Shown here in pieces: positions 36,707-36,894 of a DNA stretch of 36,894 nucleotides. The DNA lies in IMG/VR virus record IMGVR_UViG_3300020205_000249, positions 1 to 36,894 of that record. The stretch is one strand, 5' to 3'. A program made the position numbers and the translations under genes. Below the pieces are notes generated by a model. That model searched no databases. It saw only the letters and a list, made by a program, of their open reading frames with translations, and was not told the origin of the DNA. Position 1 is the first letter of the stretch; each line of letters starts with the position of its first letter. The stretch is from a virus.

Positions 36707-36894
36707 CAAATGACTTTAAAGCAGATTGAGGAACCGAATAAAACTCACCGCGACCAACGCTTGTTAGATTCTCAGGTCGCAAAAACTTGTCTCGCGCAAT
36801 TACGCCGACAATCCGCACATGAGATGCGCGAATTTCAGTTAAGACAAAAAAGTCGCATGGCTTTTCGACAGACCAACTTACAGCGTTAAGATTC
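36678..36894 (-). CDS. PD-(D/E)XK-like nuclease, C-terminal part (cut by window edge)
   Basis: From the right edge the minus strand is open for 71 codons to the TGA at 36680-36678. It encodes NLNAVSWSVEKPCDFFVLTE, then VRIVGVIARDKFLRPENLTSVGRGEFYSVPQSAL. In this nuclease family the strand after D-V-K-S-T is followed by a G-x-L, a (C/A)D-x-(F/Y)-x-L strand, and then this type of GxGxxYxVxQxxL end. So it completes the gene starting at 295. The frames match if one base is missing at the join. It overlaps the HNH gene start by 29 bp. Confidence 0.72.
   Translation of the reverse strand, partial: NLNAVSWSVEKPCDFFVLTEIRASHVRIVGVIARDKFLRPENLTSVGRGEFYSVPQSALKSFDEKYYKETL

Noticed and set aside
36674-36889. 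Plus-strand frame at the right edge
   Set aside because: It is antisense to the C-terminal half of the nuclease and the start of the HNH gene, both of which show clear family motifs.

Overview
The window reads as an essentially complete genome of a tailed bacteriophage (Caudoviricetes) with an HK97-type head and a non-contractile siphovirus-type tail. Terminase, portal, protease, capsid, connectors, tail tube, frameshifted tail chaperone, tape measure, tail tip, fibres and lysis genes follow one another in canonical order. I see no integrase, excisionase, CI-like repressor, tRNA, CRISPR array or insertion sequence, so it looks virulent. It has no polymerase, primase or helicase of its own and must use the host replisome. 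The moderately AT-rich DNA, strong AAAAGGA-type ribosome sites and gene families (DUF1376, DUF1071, DUF932, DUF5856-like) fit a phage of a Gram-negative, perhaps freshwater betaproteobacterial, host; that host guess is inference. The two window ends carry the N- and C-terminal halves of one minus-strand nuclease gene. The sequence is therefore most likely a circular or circularly permuted genome of about 36.9 kb opened inside that gene, with about one base missing at the join.

Layout. (1) 2512 leftwards through position 1 and on from 36894 to 36419, minus strand: RusA resolvase, a DUF1376 replication initiator, four small unknown genes, the split PD-(D/E)XK-like nuclease and a Ref-like HNH nuclease. 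Tandem 11-bp and 7-bp repeats inside the initiator gene look like a lambda-style replication origin. (2) 2513-2576: divergent promoter region. (3) 2577-4453, plus: an unknown gene, a DUF1071/Sak3 annealing protein, a YqaJ exonuclease and SSB, closed by a strong terminator. (4) 4454-6765: small genes with their own promoters, RNA hairpins and near-identical RBS leaders, then a DUF932 protein. (5) 6762-9886: a hairpin-masked ribosome site, a winged-helix-like protein, a Cys-rich protein, a Dps-like protein, and a ParB / ABC-ATPase-GNAT / HNH trio that may be a DNA-modification module. (6) 10000-20354: packaging, head and connector genes, including two tandem capsid paralogues separated by a terminator. 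(7) 19872-28491: tail chaperones with a -1 frameshift, tape measure, tail tip and fibre-assembly genes. (8) 28006-34469: fibre genes, including a 1765-residue fibre. (9) 34522-36460: small membrane and secreted proteins, holin(s) and an M15 endolysin, which meets the minus-strand operon tail to tail.

How it works together (partly inference). The minus-strand operon and the recombination cassette probably act early: the initiator opens the origin within its own gene, and annealase, exonuclease, SSB and RusA process replication intermediates. The small-gene cassettes are probably early and independently expressed. A T4-like RNA switch may hold back the gene at 6818 until a local promoter fires. 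The most unusual elements are the embedded origin, the three promoters with covarying 5' hairpins, the ParB/ABC-GNAT/HNH module, and the second capsid protein, which lacks a scaffold domain.
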